64,000 bases of DNA, from positions 224,869,045 to 224,933,044 of the forward strand of contig NC_135785.1 of assembly GCF_051106095.1 (NCBI RefSeq), given 5' to 3'. Below the pieces are notes generated by a model that was not told where the DNA came from, did not search any database, and saw only the letters and a program-made list of their open reading frames with translations. The stretch comes from Pogona vitticeps. Taxonomy: Eukaryota; Chordata; Lepidosauria; Squamata; Agamidae. This document shows positions 46,131 through 57,300 of the stretch, one piece after another (position 1 is the stretch's first letter; every line of letters begins with the position of its first letter). The position numbers were made by a program, and so were the translations under genes.

Positions 46131-46974
46131 ACCTCTTGGACTTCCATAGCTGCTGTTGGGAGGCCTCCCGCACTTCCACCACGGCCTGGAAAGTGAGCAG
46201 CTTTGACGGGCCCAGCGGCAGAACGTAAGAGCCCGGGAAATTCAAATGGCCTCCCCACTGGGCTCTGTCTCCAACTGCTGGGTCCGTCCGCGGGGGTGGT
46301 GGAAATAGTAGCCTTCCCCTGGTACGACTGCACTGCAAACATGCAGTTCCCGATGGACACACATTTAGACTGGCTTTTCGGGGGTGTTGGTAGAGGTGGG
46401 GGCGGGGGGCGGAGGCTGTAATATCCTTCCTTCCCACCTCTCCCTGGAGAAAAGGAGCTTTCCGGGAGGGGATGGTGAACAGGAAAAGGGTTCGAGAGGG
46501 AAGAGCTCAGCCAGCAGCCACCCTGTCCGCCTTCCTCGCCTCGAAAATACGCAGCCACCCCCTGAAGGCTTCCTATGTATGCATTTAGGCTTCACCGGCT
46601 TTTGCCAATGCCCAAGGAAAGTTCGCGCAGCTGCGCCTCCGATCCTGGACAAGGTGCGTTTCCAAGGCAGTAACTTTTGTGAAGACCAAACTACCCCAGC
46701 TAGCCACCCCAATCCTCACATGGCAAGCTTCCCCGTCTGGTGAAAAAATCGGATCTGTTTCCGAGACAGGGGCTCTCCTTCCTTGCCACAAGAAAGGGAC
46801 CCGGACCCTCTCTTTCCACCGCCCCCCCAACCAGGACTTTGGTTTTGGAAATGTGGAAAGAAAGCCCAGGCATTCCAGGCTGGCGCCCCGCGCAAGTTTG
46901 AGGTGCTTTCTCCAAACTCCCAATAATCGTAGGAGAGGCCCTTTCCTTCTCTTCCCCCCACCCACGAACATGGC

Positions 46975-47000
46975 CAGAGAGAGAGAGAGAGAGAGAGAGA
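46975..47000. repeat. (AG)n microsatellite
   Basis: About twelve AG units in the GC-rich interior of the hAT-like element. Confidence 0.92.
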
Positions 47001-47393
47001 TTGAGCCCTGACAGGGCAGACGAGGACAAAGCGGCCACCCCAAGGGAAAGAAGTGGCGCGAGCTCTCTCCCTCGGGGTGGCGGTTTTGGCGGGACAATGT
47101 GCAGCCGGCGGGGACTGAGGGAACTGAGACCAGGAGACAGGGAGGAGGGCGGGGGGTGCACCAGCAAGACGCAGGAAAGGCTGAGAAAGCGGGGCAAGTG
47201 GGCTGTCCGGGCGGGTCCTGCTGCACTGGAGGAAATGGCTTCCCAGCCACCTCCATGCCCTCTCATGCAGCACGATGAGTCCTTGCTGAATGGCGAGTGC
47301 AGCCAGGCAGGTGGGCAGCCCTGGGCGAGGACTGACCGCCATCCCCCCATCTCCAGTCAAAGGCAACCCTCAGCTGGGGCCAGCCTTGCCCAG

Positions 47394-47566
47394 GGCTGCC
47401 CACCCTCCCTTGCTCTCTGTCCCTCTTCTTCACTTAGCCGGGAAAGAGAAGAGCAGCAAGGACGGCAGCGGCGGCAGTCCGCTGTCCTCTCTAGCCAGCT
47501 CCTCTGCTCTTCTCTTTCCCGGCTAAGTGAAGAAGAGGGACAGAGAGCAAGGGAGGGTGGGCAGCC
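47394..47566. repeat. Perfect 63-bp inverted repeat (hairpin)
   Basis: The arms 47394-47456 and 47504-47566 are exact reverse complements, with a 47-bp spacer. Transcribed, this would form a long uninterrupted stem. Perfect arms imply recent formation or ongoing conversion. Confidence 0.88.
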
Positions 47567-48160
47567 GATGGAAGGTGCTCAGCAGGGAGGGAGGGGGACC
47601 TGCCGGCCTTAGCTCCAAGACGCAGCCTGGGTGGCTGCACACCGTCCATCGGCGAGGCAAGTGGGGCTCTGGCAGTGGGAGATGCTTCTGCTTCCAGAGA
47701 AAGAGGAGGCCAGGGCTGCCAGGCAGGGCCGCCATGAGCGACGGAGTCAGCGCTGCAAGGGTGGAAATGAGGCCCCACTTCCCTCGCCAACAGACCTGTT
47801 CTTTCCAACCGGACCTCGCTCCCACCCTTGCAGCGCTGGCTCCGTCGCTCATTTCGGCCCTGCCCGGGAGCCCTCGCCTCCTTCTTCTCTGGCAGGGGAA
47901 ATAACCCCTGCCACGGGAGCCCCACTTGCCTCGCCGATTGAAAGTGCTCAGCAGCGAGGGAGGGGGCCGCCCAGGCTGCATCTTGGAGCTAAGGCTAGCG
48001 CGTCCCCCTCCCTCCCTGCTGAGCACTTTCAATCGGCGAGGCAAGCCGGGCTCCAGTGGCAGGGGATGTTTCCCCTGCCGGAGAAGGAGGAGGCGAGGGC
48101 TCCCGGGCGGGGCAGCCAGGAGCAATGGAGCCACTGCTGCAAGGGCAGGAGTGAGGCTCC
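47560..48160. repeat. Array of three alternately inverted GC-rich units
   Basis: Units of about 190 bp lie in plus (47560-47765), minus (47820-47990) and plus (47990-48160) orientation, each with GTGCTCAGCAG, GGCGAGGCAAG and GAGCGACGGAGTC-like phrases. Adjacent units form imperfect palindromes centred near 47790 and 47985. Confidence 0.75.
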
Positions 48161-48652
48161 GATGGAGGCTCCAGAAGGTGAGCCCCACTCGGGGGCAGCA
48201 GCGGAGGGGAAGCCGCCCTCCTGGATCCTCTTCCAGAGGAGGAGCAACGCCCCTTGCAGCCCGGCCCAGCCCACCTTTCCCGCCCGGGAAGAGGCGGCTG
48301 CAGCTGGGCAGGAAGCAGCAGGATCGGCCGCTCACCCTGGGTGGGGTGGCGCCGAGCACAGTGACCGGCCGTTGGCGCTTCCCGGGCGGGCTGCCCACAA
48401 CAGCTTCCCTGCAGCGGAGCGCTGGGGGACCCATTAGGATGGAAACACACCCCTCAGCCAGTTCGACACACCCCGCGGGGGAGGCGGGGGGGCCGGAAAC
48501 TTGTCTCCGCGGCCCAGTTCCAGTGACCCCTGGTATAGCAGATCCCCATATTAAGAGGGATCCATCTAGCAACCTGATTAGTATAGTTCAGCTGCAACAC
48601 AAAGGATCTTTCTAATTAAGCATTTAGTCTCTGAATTTTATTTTTGGCTTTA

Positions 48653-49030
48653 CAGTGGGGTCTCTACTTAAGAACGTCTCTACTTAAGAACAATCCAACT
48701 TAAGAAGAGCTCCATTTGCTAAATTTTGCCTCTACTTGAGAACAGAAATCCAAGATAAGAACAGGAAAAAAAACTTTTCCTGCTCTTTTTTTAACCTTAG
48801 GTCATTTTACGTTAAAAAAAATTCTCCCCCTAGTGGTAGAGTACGTATTAACCAGCTTTGCATTAGTTCCTATAGGAACTAATGCTTCAATGTACGAACG
48901 CACCTCTACATAACAAAAAAAACAGCCAGAACGGATTAATTGGTTTTCAGTCCATTCCTATGGGAAATTTTGCTTCAACTTAAGAACACCATTCCAAAAT
49001 GGATTAAGTTCTTAAGTAGAGGTTCCACTG
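48653..49030. mobile_element. Tigger/pogo-like MITE, CAGTGGGGTCTCTACTTAAG type
   Basis: Left end CAGTGGGGTCTCTACTTAAG and inverted right end (TAGAGGTTCCACTG) are flanked by TA (48651-48652, 49031-49032). 378 bp, non-coding. Confidence 0.8.
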
Positions 49031-49032
49031 TA

Positions 49033-49174
49033 GTTTCCATGGACGGAAAAGAGCAGATACGGATTAAATGGTTTTCAATGCATTCCTATGGGAAATGCAG
49101 ATTCAACATAAGAACTTTTCAACTTGAGAACCACCTTCCAATATGGATTAAGTTCTTAAGTAGAGACCCCACTG
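49033..49174. mobile_element. Right half of a CAGTGGGGTCTC-family element
   Basis: Begins at GTTTCCATGGACGGAAAAGA, matching the interior of copy 1, and ends with GTAGAGACCCCACTG before TA (49175-49176). The left half is absent on the far side of the 48653-49030 MITE. Confidence 0.75.
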
Positions 49175-49234
49175 TACTATTTTAAGCTCATGACCTCTTA
49201 GCATCTTTGAACATTCTAAAATTTTAATATTTTG

Positions 49235-49365
49235 ACTCCATTTTGTATTATTTATTTTTGTGTACTGTAAAACTGGTGTCTTTATTTAGTTTTATATTTT
49301 TAACTGCCCTAAAGACACTAGGCAGTATATAAACATGTTTAAATAAACAAACATGAGTGTCTGCA
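49235..49365 (+). mobile_element. LINE 3' tail fragment
   Basis: TTTTTAACTGCCCTAAAGAC ACTAGGCAGTATATAAACATG TTTAAATAAAC resembles a CR1/L2-type 3' end. Short and worn. Confidence 0.4.
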
Positions 49366-49839
49366 AAATGACAAAACAAACCATACTGCCCAAAATCTAA
49401 CTTAACCCCATTCTGCAAACCAGCATGCATAAGGTGCACAAATGTTTTCCTTGTTTTCTGGACTTCCAACTATACAATTGGTTTCACAATCTAGGGAAGA
49501 CCAGGCATACAGAAGACAAACTTAGAAACAGGTGCTTTGTGCATATGGGGCAACAAGATTCTGGTGTCTCTACTTCTGGGGACATACATTCCACAGCTCT
49601 GAATGACTAAGAAGTAATCTTTTATGTTTACACATATTGTATAAGAGATCATATGATAAGAGACCATATGGGGTTTCTTAAGTCAAAAGAGACCGGCCTG
49701 AAAAAGATTATAAATTCATTTAATTGCAAGATGAATCCTAGAGTCAAATCCTTTCTGTTCTTCTCTTGGTCACCAGGCAATCCCAGCTTTTTCACTCAGC
49801 AGGAAAAAGAATCACCAATAGTGAATTAGAAAAGAGAAT

Positions 49840-50275
49840 CAAATGTAAGGATGTGTCACTGGAGAACAAGACCAATCATCATGCATGAGTGTGAAAGCTG
49901 AATAGTTAAGAAAGCTGACAGGATTTGTTTGAAACATGGTGCCATAGGTGAGCTTTGCAAATACAGTACCCTGGACTGCCAGAAAAACAAATAAATGGAT
50001 CCTAGATCAAATAGAGTCTGAACTATCTTTGGAGGCAAAAACGCTGAAGCTGAGACTGTCCTATTTGGGGCACATTGTAAAAAGGCAGGTTTCTCTGGAA
50101 AAGACATAACACTGGGAAAGGAGAAAGGGCATCAAAAGACGAAGACCAAATACAAGATGGAAGCCACTGGCTTGAGTTTACAAGAGCTGAGGAGAGCAAT
50201 TGAGGTAGGACCTTTTGGAGATTACTCATTCATTGGGTTGCCATGGGTCAGAGGTGACTTGATGGCACACAACAA
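49840..50275 (+). mobile_element. RTE-clade LINE 3' fragment
   Basis: One frame encodes ESELSLEAKTLKLRLS, the same motif as SLEGQILKLRLQYFGHLMRR of the BovB copy at 60016-61466. The end is GGGTCAGAGGTGACTTGATG GCACACAACAACAA, an RTE tail. Many stops; 5'-truncated. The tail is shared, inverted, by the SINEs at 25933 and 54600. Confidence 0.72.
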
Positions 50276-50730
50276 CAAATTCAGATTTATCTACAAGTAT
50301 TTAGTTAGATGAGGAGGTACTACTATTCAGGCCTCAAACATGTTCCAACCACTGTAGCTCTGCTGCCAGTAAAGAGAAAAAAAACATGTTTGACTTCAGA
50401 TAACGTATTAGATTATGGGTAGGTTATAATAATCTTGCTGACACCTTTCAGTATGTATACCATTTTTTTCCTTAAGGATCATCAAAGGTCTAGTTGACTC
50501 ACAATCGTGGATTCTGCCAGGAATGTCTGCAGATGCATCCCTATATTCATGTAAAACAGGTTTTATGCAACATAAAAATAATAGAGAGATCCCCTAAGCT
50601 AACATCTGAAAGGAAAATATAACTAATATTTTATAAGAATTATTTTATTGATTTACAGACATTTAAACATTTAGGTGTTGATGATAAAAAAAAGAAAGGG
50701 GGAAAAAAACCCAGAAAACATATGACTTAC

Positions 50731-50882
50731 CTAAGATGTAGATTGTCTTCTGATCACTTCTTTGGCCAAGTGAATTGGCCACTTTACAAACATAGGTTCC
50801 AGTATAATTGTAGGTCAATGGACTGTTGAAATGCAGAGTATTGTTTAAAGGCTGCAAACCTTCAGGCCAACCGCCATCCAAT
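50731..50882 (-). CDS. NECTIN3: NECTIN3 exon 5 (second half of third Ig domain)
   Basis: A 152-bp exon has an AATTCAG acceptor and a GTAAGTCA donor. It reads (R)LDGGWPEGLQPLNNTLHF, then PLTYNYTGTYVCKVANSLGQ and RSDQKTIYIL. The Y-x-C in TYVC is the second Ig cysteine motif, and NYT is a likely N-glycosylation site. It leaves with one base (G) that completes Asp with either the alpha (24493-25082) or beta (17841-17979) exon. Confidence 0.95.
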
Positions 50883-51574
50883 CTGAATTGCAAAATGTTT
50901 ATAAGCAGTTTGAGTGCTCTGAAAAGTGTTGTTTTTTTAAATACACTAAATGGTTTTCTAAAGTCAAAATAATTTGTGGAATGGTTCAATGAGGAAAGTT
51001 AAAAAGGTCATGTGTACAAGCATAAACAAAAACAAATAAAAACCCATGAGAAACAATCTCCAAATATTGAATGTGAGAGCAATCTTGCTGTAATATCAGT
51101 CACTCCACTGGTCTCCAAATAATGACCTCTGGAAATCCTGTCACATACTTTTGAGAACTTCTTCACACTTGCAAGACCAAATAATTTACCACAAATTATC
51201 ACAAAGAGACAGAGTTGTTCCTCTGCCTATGAATAATCAATTTCCTCCCTCACTGGGCGGAGAGCTGAGAACACAAGACATCTCTAAACTGTTTTAGGAA
51301 CTCGCCAAAGTCTTTAGAGTACAATCTAATCAATATGGATTACTTTATCTTCACAAATCACTTTGAAAGCATTAAGAAATATGAAGACATAAATACCTTA
51401 GCTAATATTAAGTTATTTAAATGACCAAACAATCATTTAACTACATTACACAGAAGAATGCGCACTGGCCCTCTCAAATTAATCTTCAGAGTACTGTATG
51501 TCACATATTGAAAGTTCACTACTTATATATCAACTGTAAGACCTGCAAACTCCTACAAATTCCCCAGAACAATT

Positions 51575-51640
51575 TTTATTAATTTATTAATTTATTTTAT
51601 TTATATCCCGCCTATCTAGTCATTTAAGACCACTCTTCTA
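51575..51640 (-). mobile_element. LINE 3' tail (CR1/L2-like)
   Basis: TTTATATCCCGCCTATCTAG TCATTTAAGACCACTCT repeats the tail seen at 15589-15645, with an AT-rich (ATTT)-like run beside it. Confidence 0.55.
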
Positions 51641-51644
51641 CTTC

Positions 51645-52605
51645 AGCAAGTCAGAAGCTATGGACTTAGCAGATTACAATACTGAGTAGCTGTGAGCCAC
51701 CACTTCAATATTCTGCAGGCATTATCACTCCAGGACTTCATGGCCATTTAGACTAAAATCAAACTGTACAAGCCTCTCTTATGTGCTGTTTAACTTACAA
51801 TGCAAAGAAAATATAATTTGAAATGTTTCAGTTTATTCTTTGTGGTGTAGTTTATTAATCATATTTTATGTAAGCTTGTAAGTCAATTTAAAAATCAGTT
51901 AAGCATTGTACAGTTGTAAACTTTGCAGTTTAATTCACACAGTATCTGAAACCCTGTTGCTTTAGTATGTACGTGGAAGGAATGGCATCTTGTTTCACTG
52001 CTATGTCTCATGATCATGGAATATGTGGTTAGAAGCATGTCATGATGGAGATGTAGTCAAAGAAATATAAAATGGAGTCAGAATGGTTCTGTGTAGAGAT
52101 GATTTGAAGGACTTTTTGATGTGTTTCTCTTAAGCACTATGAGAATGTTTTCCTGTGACTGTTACAACCAAGCATTCAGATATCTTGAGGCCATGTCGAG
52201 AGGTCCAGGGAAGATTCAACATTCCAAGCCTATTACAGAAGACAAACAACACCTGCACTCTCATGGGAATAAGAGGTGGGGAGAGGTCGTACAACCTCCA
52301 AAAAGTTAATTGGTTAACAGCTAGAGGGGGCCAAAAAGAAAGGAGAAGCTAGGAAAGTAGAAAATGGAAGATGGGTTATGTGTTCTGTGTTCACTATTGT
52401 TCACTTGTGTTCCAGTGTGTTCAATGATTCCTGATTATGGATTTCTGTTCTGATGATGGTATGAGAATGTAGCTTGAAAGAGGGAGGAAGTAAAGGAGGA
52501 AGCAGGAGGTGGGGGCACAGCCCACTATAACCTCTGTAGCTTAGTTTAGTAGTTTATTATTTTAAATGGGAAACAAGTATTTTATTTAACCGCACTAATC
52601 TTTGA
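51645..52605. other. Intronic DNA, possible worn LTR
   Basis: No coding exon. The stretch 52000-52600 and 53126-53240 reads like one sequence split by the MITE at 52609 and has LTR-like content, but no ends could be defined. Confidence 0.3.
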
Positions 52606-52608
52606 ATA

Positions 52609-53123
52609 CAGTGGGGTCTTGACTTAAGAACGGCTCGAGTTAAGAACATTTTGACTTAAGAACCGCTCTCACAGGAAAATATTGACTTGACTTAAGTACT
52701 TAGATTTGAGTTAAGACCTGAAAAAAACCACGTGGGAGGCAGGGAAAGTGCAAAATTTGAACTTTCAGTTAACTGTTGGCCAGTGAAAAGGGTGCCTGTC
52801 TGCTTCCTCACTCCTCCCAGCATTTAGAGAGTGGATTGGGAGACAGTCTTCGGACTGCCTGGTACTGTACTGCCTGGACTGTATTTTTCCTGCCTTCCCT
52901 GAACCTTTCTTGACCTAAGAAAAAAAAAGAAACAAAATATCCCCTCTCTAGTGGTCGAAGGCAGATAGCAGCTTCCCATTAGTTTCTATGGACGGAAAAG
53001 AGCAAATACGGATCAAATGGTTTTCAATGCATTCCTATGGGAAATGCAGATTTGACTTGAGAACTTTTTGACTTGAGAACCGCCTTCCAATACGAATTAA
53101 GTTCTCAAGTCAAGACCCCACTG
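52609..53123. mobile_element. Tigger/pogo-like element, CAGTGGGGTCTTGACTTAAG copy
   Basis: Left end CAGTGGGGTCTTGACTTAAG and inverted right end (CAAGTCAAGACCCCACTG) are flanked by TA (52607-52608, 53124-53125). 515 bp; the interior shares TTTCTATGGACGGAAAAGAG with copies 1 and 2. Confidence 0.87.
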
Positions 53124-53125
53124 TA

Positions 53126-54595
53126 TGTTCTTGAATGCTACTGCTTTTGCAATATAAACTGATGTTCTATGGAATTCTATTTTTCTAATTAAAAATTACT
53201 TTCAAAAACCCTTATTGAGGACTGGTCTCTTGAACAGTAAGGTCTGGCAAATTCCAGTGGTGAAAAAGGCCACAGATTTGCTATCATTTAAGAGTCCTAC
53301 CTCACTGAGCTGTTTTAAATTCTAAGGAATCACAAAGCCCTGGTGTATGTACTTGCTAAGTTTCTAAATAAGTGCAAAGTGTTCTTTTTAGGTCAGACTT
53401 GTTTCAAAGGGCTTATGCTATGCACTGCTGGGGTCTAGGGACTTGGCCCAGCATAAAGGTGGTAGATAAGTGCCAGAGAATTCTCTGATTGAGTGCCCTG
53501 TGATCCCTAAGAGGGTCGGGAGCACCACTATGTAATTCCAAAAAATCTAAATGCCTCTAATGCATCAGTCATCTGGGCATCTTGATCAACCTCAAAAAAT
53601 TTCATCTGACATGTCCAATGGCAGGAGCACTTCATGATATGTGAAAAGAAAAAGGTATATCCCTCTTGCTTTAAAACTTAGAATACTTTAAAAATGTTTT
53701 GAAAGGGAAAAAAACCTGTTGCTACATTCTGCACTGTGTTTACATATCAGTTTCATTACTACACAAACATGAAGACTGGGAATGGAAAAAAATGAACTCC
53801 CAATCCTATAATTTGGCAGAACCGCTCAGGCCAAATTATTGGACCGGGAACTATTAAAAAGGCAGGAGGCAGCCTCTGCCTGAACTCGTTCTTCATGCAT
53901 TTTGCAAGTCTCTCTGAGTCCTTGAGATCTGCTAAGGTACTCTGTACTTTTCAGAAGGCGTAAAGAAGCAGAGTGGTAACTGCATGGAAGAAGGCTGCTC
54001 TACCTCCTGTCATTTTGACAGCACCCAGTTCTATAATTTGGTCTAGGGGGTTCTTGTCAAGCTATGGGCCTCCCAAAGGTATGGGGCTTTTGTTTTCCCC
54101 AGAAGTCCCATACCTAATTAAGCCTGAAGTCCTATAAATAGCTCCCTGGGACTGTGAATAAAACACTGAGATCAAGGAGATTTGTTCCCGAGTAAGCAAA
54201 TACTGGATAAAATTCTGTAGCTTAGCACAGTTAAGTCCCAGCTAGAGCAGGTCCACTGAATTAATGGCACTTACAGAGGAGACTCACCAAACCCCCACTG
54301 ATTCAATAGACCTTCAGTATTTGCAATTTACTGTGCTAAGCAACAGGGTTTTAACTAATGGACGGCACCACAAAGATATATAAATTTCAGGAATTTAACT
54401 TCAAATAACACTGCAATACAAATAGATTAAGATAAAACTGCATCTGATTTGCTTGTAAATACAGTGAAATTACAATAACACTATTAAATAATCTATTTAC
54501 GAGACAGCTCTTAAATAGTAACAAATAGTGATTTTTTTAATTGAAAGACTTTATTCAACATTCTACAGTGTTGTACATTTATAATAATAGTTCTG
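53126..54595. other. Intronic DNA with LTR-like signals only
   Basis: At about 54130-54170 a CTATAAATAGC box is followed by AATAAAAC within 30 bases, possibly a worn LTR or repeat end. The stretch near 54235-54340 resembles a common squamate repeat. No ends or coding part could be defined. Confidence 0.3.
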
Positions 54596-54599
54596 ATTT

Positions 54600-54780
54600 A
54601 AGGTGACTCTTTCCACAGTTTTCTAGGTACGCAGCACTTAGGAATGGGACTGTGCAGCTTGCCCAATGCTATATAGGCTGGCTTTTCTCTTGAGAGGCAC
54701 TGTAAGGAATCAAACTTCCAACCTGTTGCTCTGCAGCCTGGTACCCAACTCGCTAAACTATTTACAGCTACAGTAACAGA
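54600..54780 (-). mobile_element. tRNA-type SINE fragment with RTE-like tail
   Basis: Shares GGGACTGTGCAGCTTGCCCA and GCTGGCT with 25933-26100, and contains CCAACCTGTTGCTCTGCAGC CTGGTACCC, the inverse of a tRNA-like head. Confidence 0.55.
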
Positions 54781-55056
54781 AATTTTCTCAGAACTGTCAT
54801 TAAAATTTACCGAATATATCATTTTTGATCAATATATAACTGGCAAAAGTCTTCCACTCAAAATTATAAAAAATCATCAGAAATGTAAAAGGCTATATTT
54901 AAATAAATAGACATATAATGATCACCGCATCACTTTTTTCTCCAACATCTGTAACGTCTGCTAAAACTGGCTATATTTGTTAACCAATTCAACCTTATCA
55001 TTTCAACACTGCATTGGAACAAATAATTTACAGTATCTGTAAGTTACAAACTACTG

Positions 55057-55204
55057 TATAGCACAATGGTTTAGGTATCTGACTGTGGAGCCAGAGGTTG
55101 GGAGTTCAATTCCCCACTGTTTCTCCTTAACAGGGGCTGGACTTGATGATCCATAGCGTTCCTTCCAGCTTTGTAGTTCTAAAATGATGATGATGATGAT
55201 TCAG
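55057..55204 (+). mobile_element. tRNA-derived SINE
   Basis: The head TATAGCACAATGGTTTAGGT ATCTGACTG resembles an A box and GGGAGTTCAATTCCCC a B box. The body ACAGGGGCTGGACTTGATGA TCC is followed by a (GAT)n tail. A SINE, not a functional tRNA gene. Confidence 0.7.
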
Positions 55205-55850
55205 ACTGTATTCTGCATTATGCTATGAAGTATCTGGATAAAAGGAAACATTTTCATGTCTCCAAAAAGCACTGTATAATTCTATATGTAATCTTTCAGA
55301 TGATAATAATGCTGCTTAACAGTATTTGTCTCACTGTCAAAACAAAAGAACACTTAATCTCAGAGGCCAGTTACATGCTTCTGGGAGATTCAAACATATA
55401 AAGTCTGTTTGCCTCTGCCCACTGGCAAACTAAAGGTATATCATGTCAGTACACTGAACACAGAGCTGTCATGATTAACATTCACTGATTAAGTGATTAT
55501 GATTTAATTTCTAAATTCTTCTTTAAAATCTGTATTAAGTCTATAAATATGCTATACATTGCGGTAATGAATTTCATAATTTGGGATCCTAAGTTCATTA
55601 CGTACAACAGAGACAAGAAGGTGCTGTTGGATGCCAACAACCATAAACTCCAGATAGTAGATGATGGTGGCAAACTACAGGCCAGCAACTCCCAGAGGGC
55701 TAAAGTCCTCACTCCATCATGGGTTGATAGGTAAGAAATACAGGAGCAGTATTTTAGAAATAAAGCTCCTAGAATTTAAAAACAACATTGCAAGAGTTTT
55801 TCCCAAAAAACACACTGAGTATTATCACATTTATTTAGGCAAGAACTTAC

Positions 55851-55968
55851 CGACTCCATGTAAACTCCATTGGCAGTGGATTTGCATCAGCATTACACCT
55901 GAGCAACACATTTTCTCTTCCAATATACCAGTTTCCATCATACCCAGTAACTGTAACTTCAGGGGAAT
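55851..55968 (-). CDS. NECTIN3: NECTIN3 exon 4 (first half of third Ig domain)
   Basis: A 118-bp exon has an ATTTATAG acceptor and a GTAAGTTC donor. With the carried T it reads YSPEVTVTGYDGNWYIGREN, then VLLRCNADANPLPMEFTWSR. The Cys in LLRC is the first Ig cysteine of this domain. Human nectin-3 has YAPEVSVTGYDGNWFVGRKG here (from memory). It ends CG and continues into exon 5 to give Arg. The split of this Ig domain over two exons is the usual nectin arrangement. Confidence 0.95.
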
Positions 55969-55989
55969 CTATAAATATACATGTATTTA

Positions 55990-57130
55990 AGCTACTACAC
56001 ATGAGATAAAAAAACTGTTTCAAATTCACAGACCAGGAATAAGCTTGTGTGGATTCTGACCACTTTAAACATGTTTACGCTTAAAACTTTTCAGAATTTT
56101 AAAGCACTGACACCTAATAGCATATCTGACTGTTCATCTCACACCTATGTTGATCTGCAAGCTTTATACACATTAAATTTGATTTCATCAAGAAATGTAA
56201 TCAGTAATTGGGAAATCTCTTGTACAGAGGGTAGACAAATAGGTCTTTAAACATCTAGGATACTTTATAATGATTATCTAGATCAGACATCAGTTAGTGC
56301 ATTTCATTTGAACAATAGGCCATATATTCAAGTCTGGAATATCATTTGTTAAAATATGTTGCAGCAAACATATATTAAATAACTGGAAATGTCCTGCAAG
56401 TTATCAGCATCCTCAGAATAAACAAACACCATTTTGCCTAGAAAAACTGTTTATTATTCTAGAACATACTTTGAATGTACAAACCTCCAGATTCTTATTC
56501 TGCAGTTTTGACAGATCAAATTAATGCTATTGATATAATTATTACCAATGCAACACACTATATATAATTAATAACTGATGTTAATTGGAGCCATTAAATG
56601 AGTATGCCAAAGTCCCAACTTCTTAACACTGTCCTGACCAAAATTAACCTTAAATTCTTCCTTGGAGGAACCATACCATTGTGACAAAATGGTCACCATT
56701 ATATTATAAAAACAATGGTCAGAATCATAGCTGGTATTGACATTTTTATCACACTTCAGTCTCATGATTTGTTGTACAATAGGAAATGACTCAACCACAT
56801 TTTTGTATATTTGTTCAGAAGCCTCATGATCAGCTAACTGTATTCAGCTAAAATTGGCAATGTTATATGTTACAAGAAACAAACTATCTATCTAGCTGCT
56901 TGAAAATCTTTGTTCATATTTTGAACATTTTAATACATTGCAAGAAAGAAGGCAGTGGGGGGTATATACCAGCTCACTGCACCCAGAGTTCTGAATTCCA
57001 AAAATCGGTCTGTTATTCATATGATATAATAAATAATACCAAGGCTTAACAGAAAGGATTTTCCTTATAAAAATTCCTAATTATTTCCTCAATTCCATTC
57101 TTTAGGACAGAATACACTTTTTCTTTCTTT
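55990..57130. other. Intronic DNA, nothing recognised
   Basis: Small intron between exons 3 and 4 (1.6 kb in all), AT-rich, no repeat until the LINE tail at 57140. Confidence 0.5.
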
Positions 57131-57139
57131 CTTTCACTA

Positions 57140-57300
57140 ATGAATTAATTACTTTATTAATTTTTATACTGCTCATCTGGCAGCCAAGGCCACTCTAGGT
57201 GGTTTACAACAACAAAACAATAACAATAACATCATCACAAAAAAACTCAACAACATCCATAAAATATAAAGGTGTAAAAAAATACCATAAAATAAATGCA
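57140..57300 (-). mobile_element. LINE 3' tail, worn
   Basis: TTTATACTGCTCATCTGGCA GCCAAGGCCACTCTAGGTGG is a CR1/L2-like 3' end read on the minus strand, followed by an A/C-rich stretch. Confidence 0.5.

Larger units (their letters stand above)
45717..48532. mobile_element. hAT-like element, 2.8 kb, GC-rich interior
   Basis: Starts CAGTGGTCCCCAACC and ends AGTGACCCCTG. The 8-bp flanks are GTATAGCG (45709-45716) and GTATAGCA (48533-48540), one mismatch. No transposase is seen. It contains a piece of a Tigger-like element (45855-46130), an (AG)n run, and a GC- and CpG-rich block of alternating inverted repeats (47390-48160). Long open frames in this block come from base composition and the inverted repeats. 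Confidence 0.7.

Noticed and set aside
46700-47366. Several overlapping 110-220-codon frames on both strands of the CpG-rich block
   Set aside because: Open in almost all frames, without start context, splice pattern or recognisable domain. A CpG island or unknown promoter is possible but not supported.
47523-48572. 349-codon open frame on the minus strand in GC-rich DNA
   Set aside because: The translation is Pro/Arg/Gly-rich low complexity, repeats itself in step with the inverted units, and is open in several frames on both strands. It reflects base composition and the repeat, not a gene.
55057-55204. tRNA gene candidate (A-box and B-box-like motifs)
   Set aside because: The sequence does not close into a cloverleaf by eye and continues into a SINE body with a (GAT)n tail.
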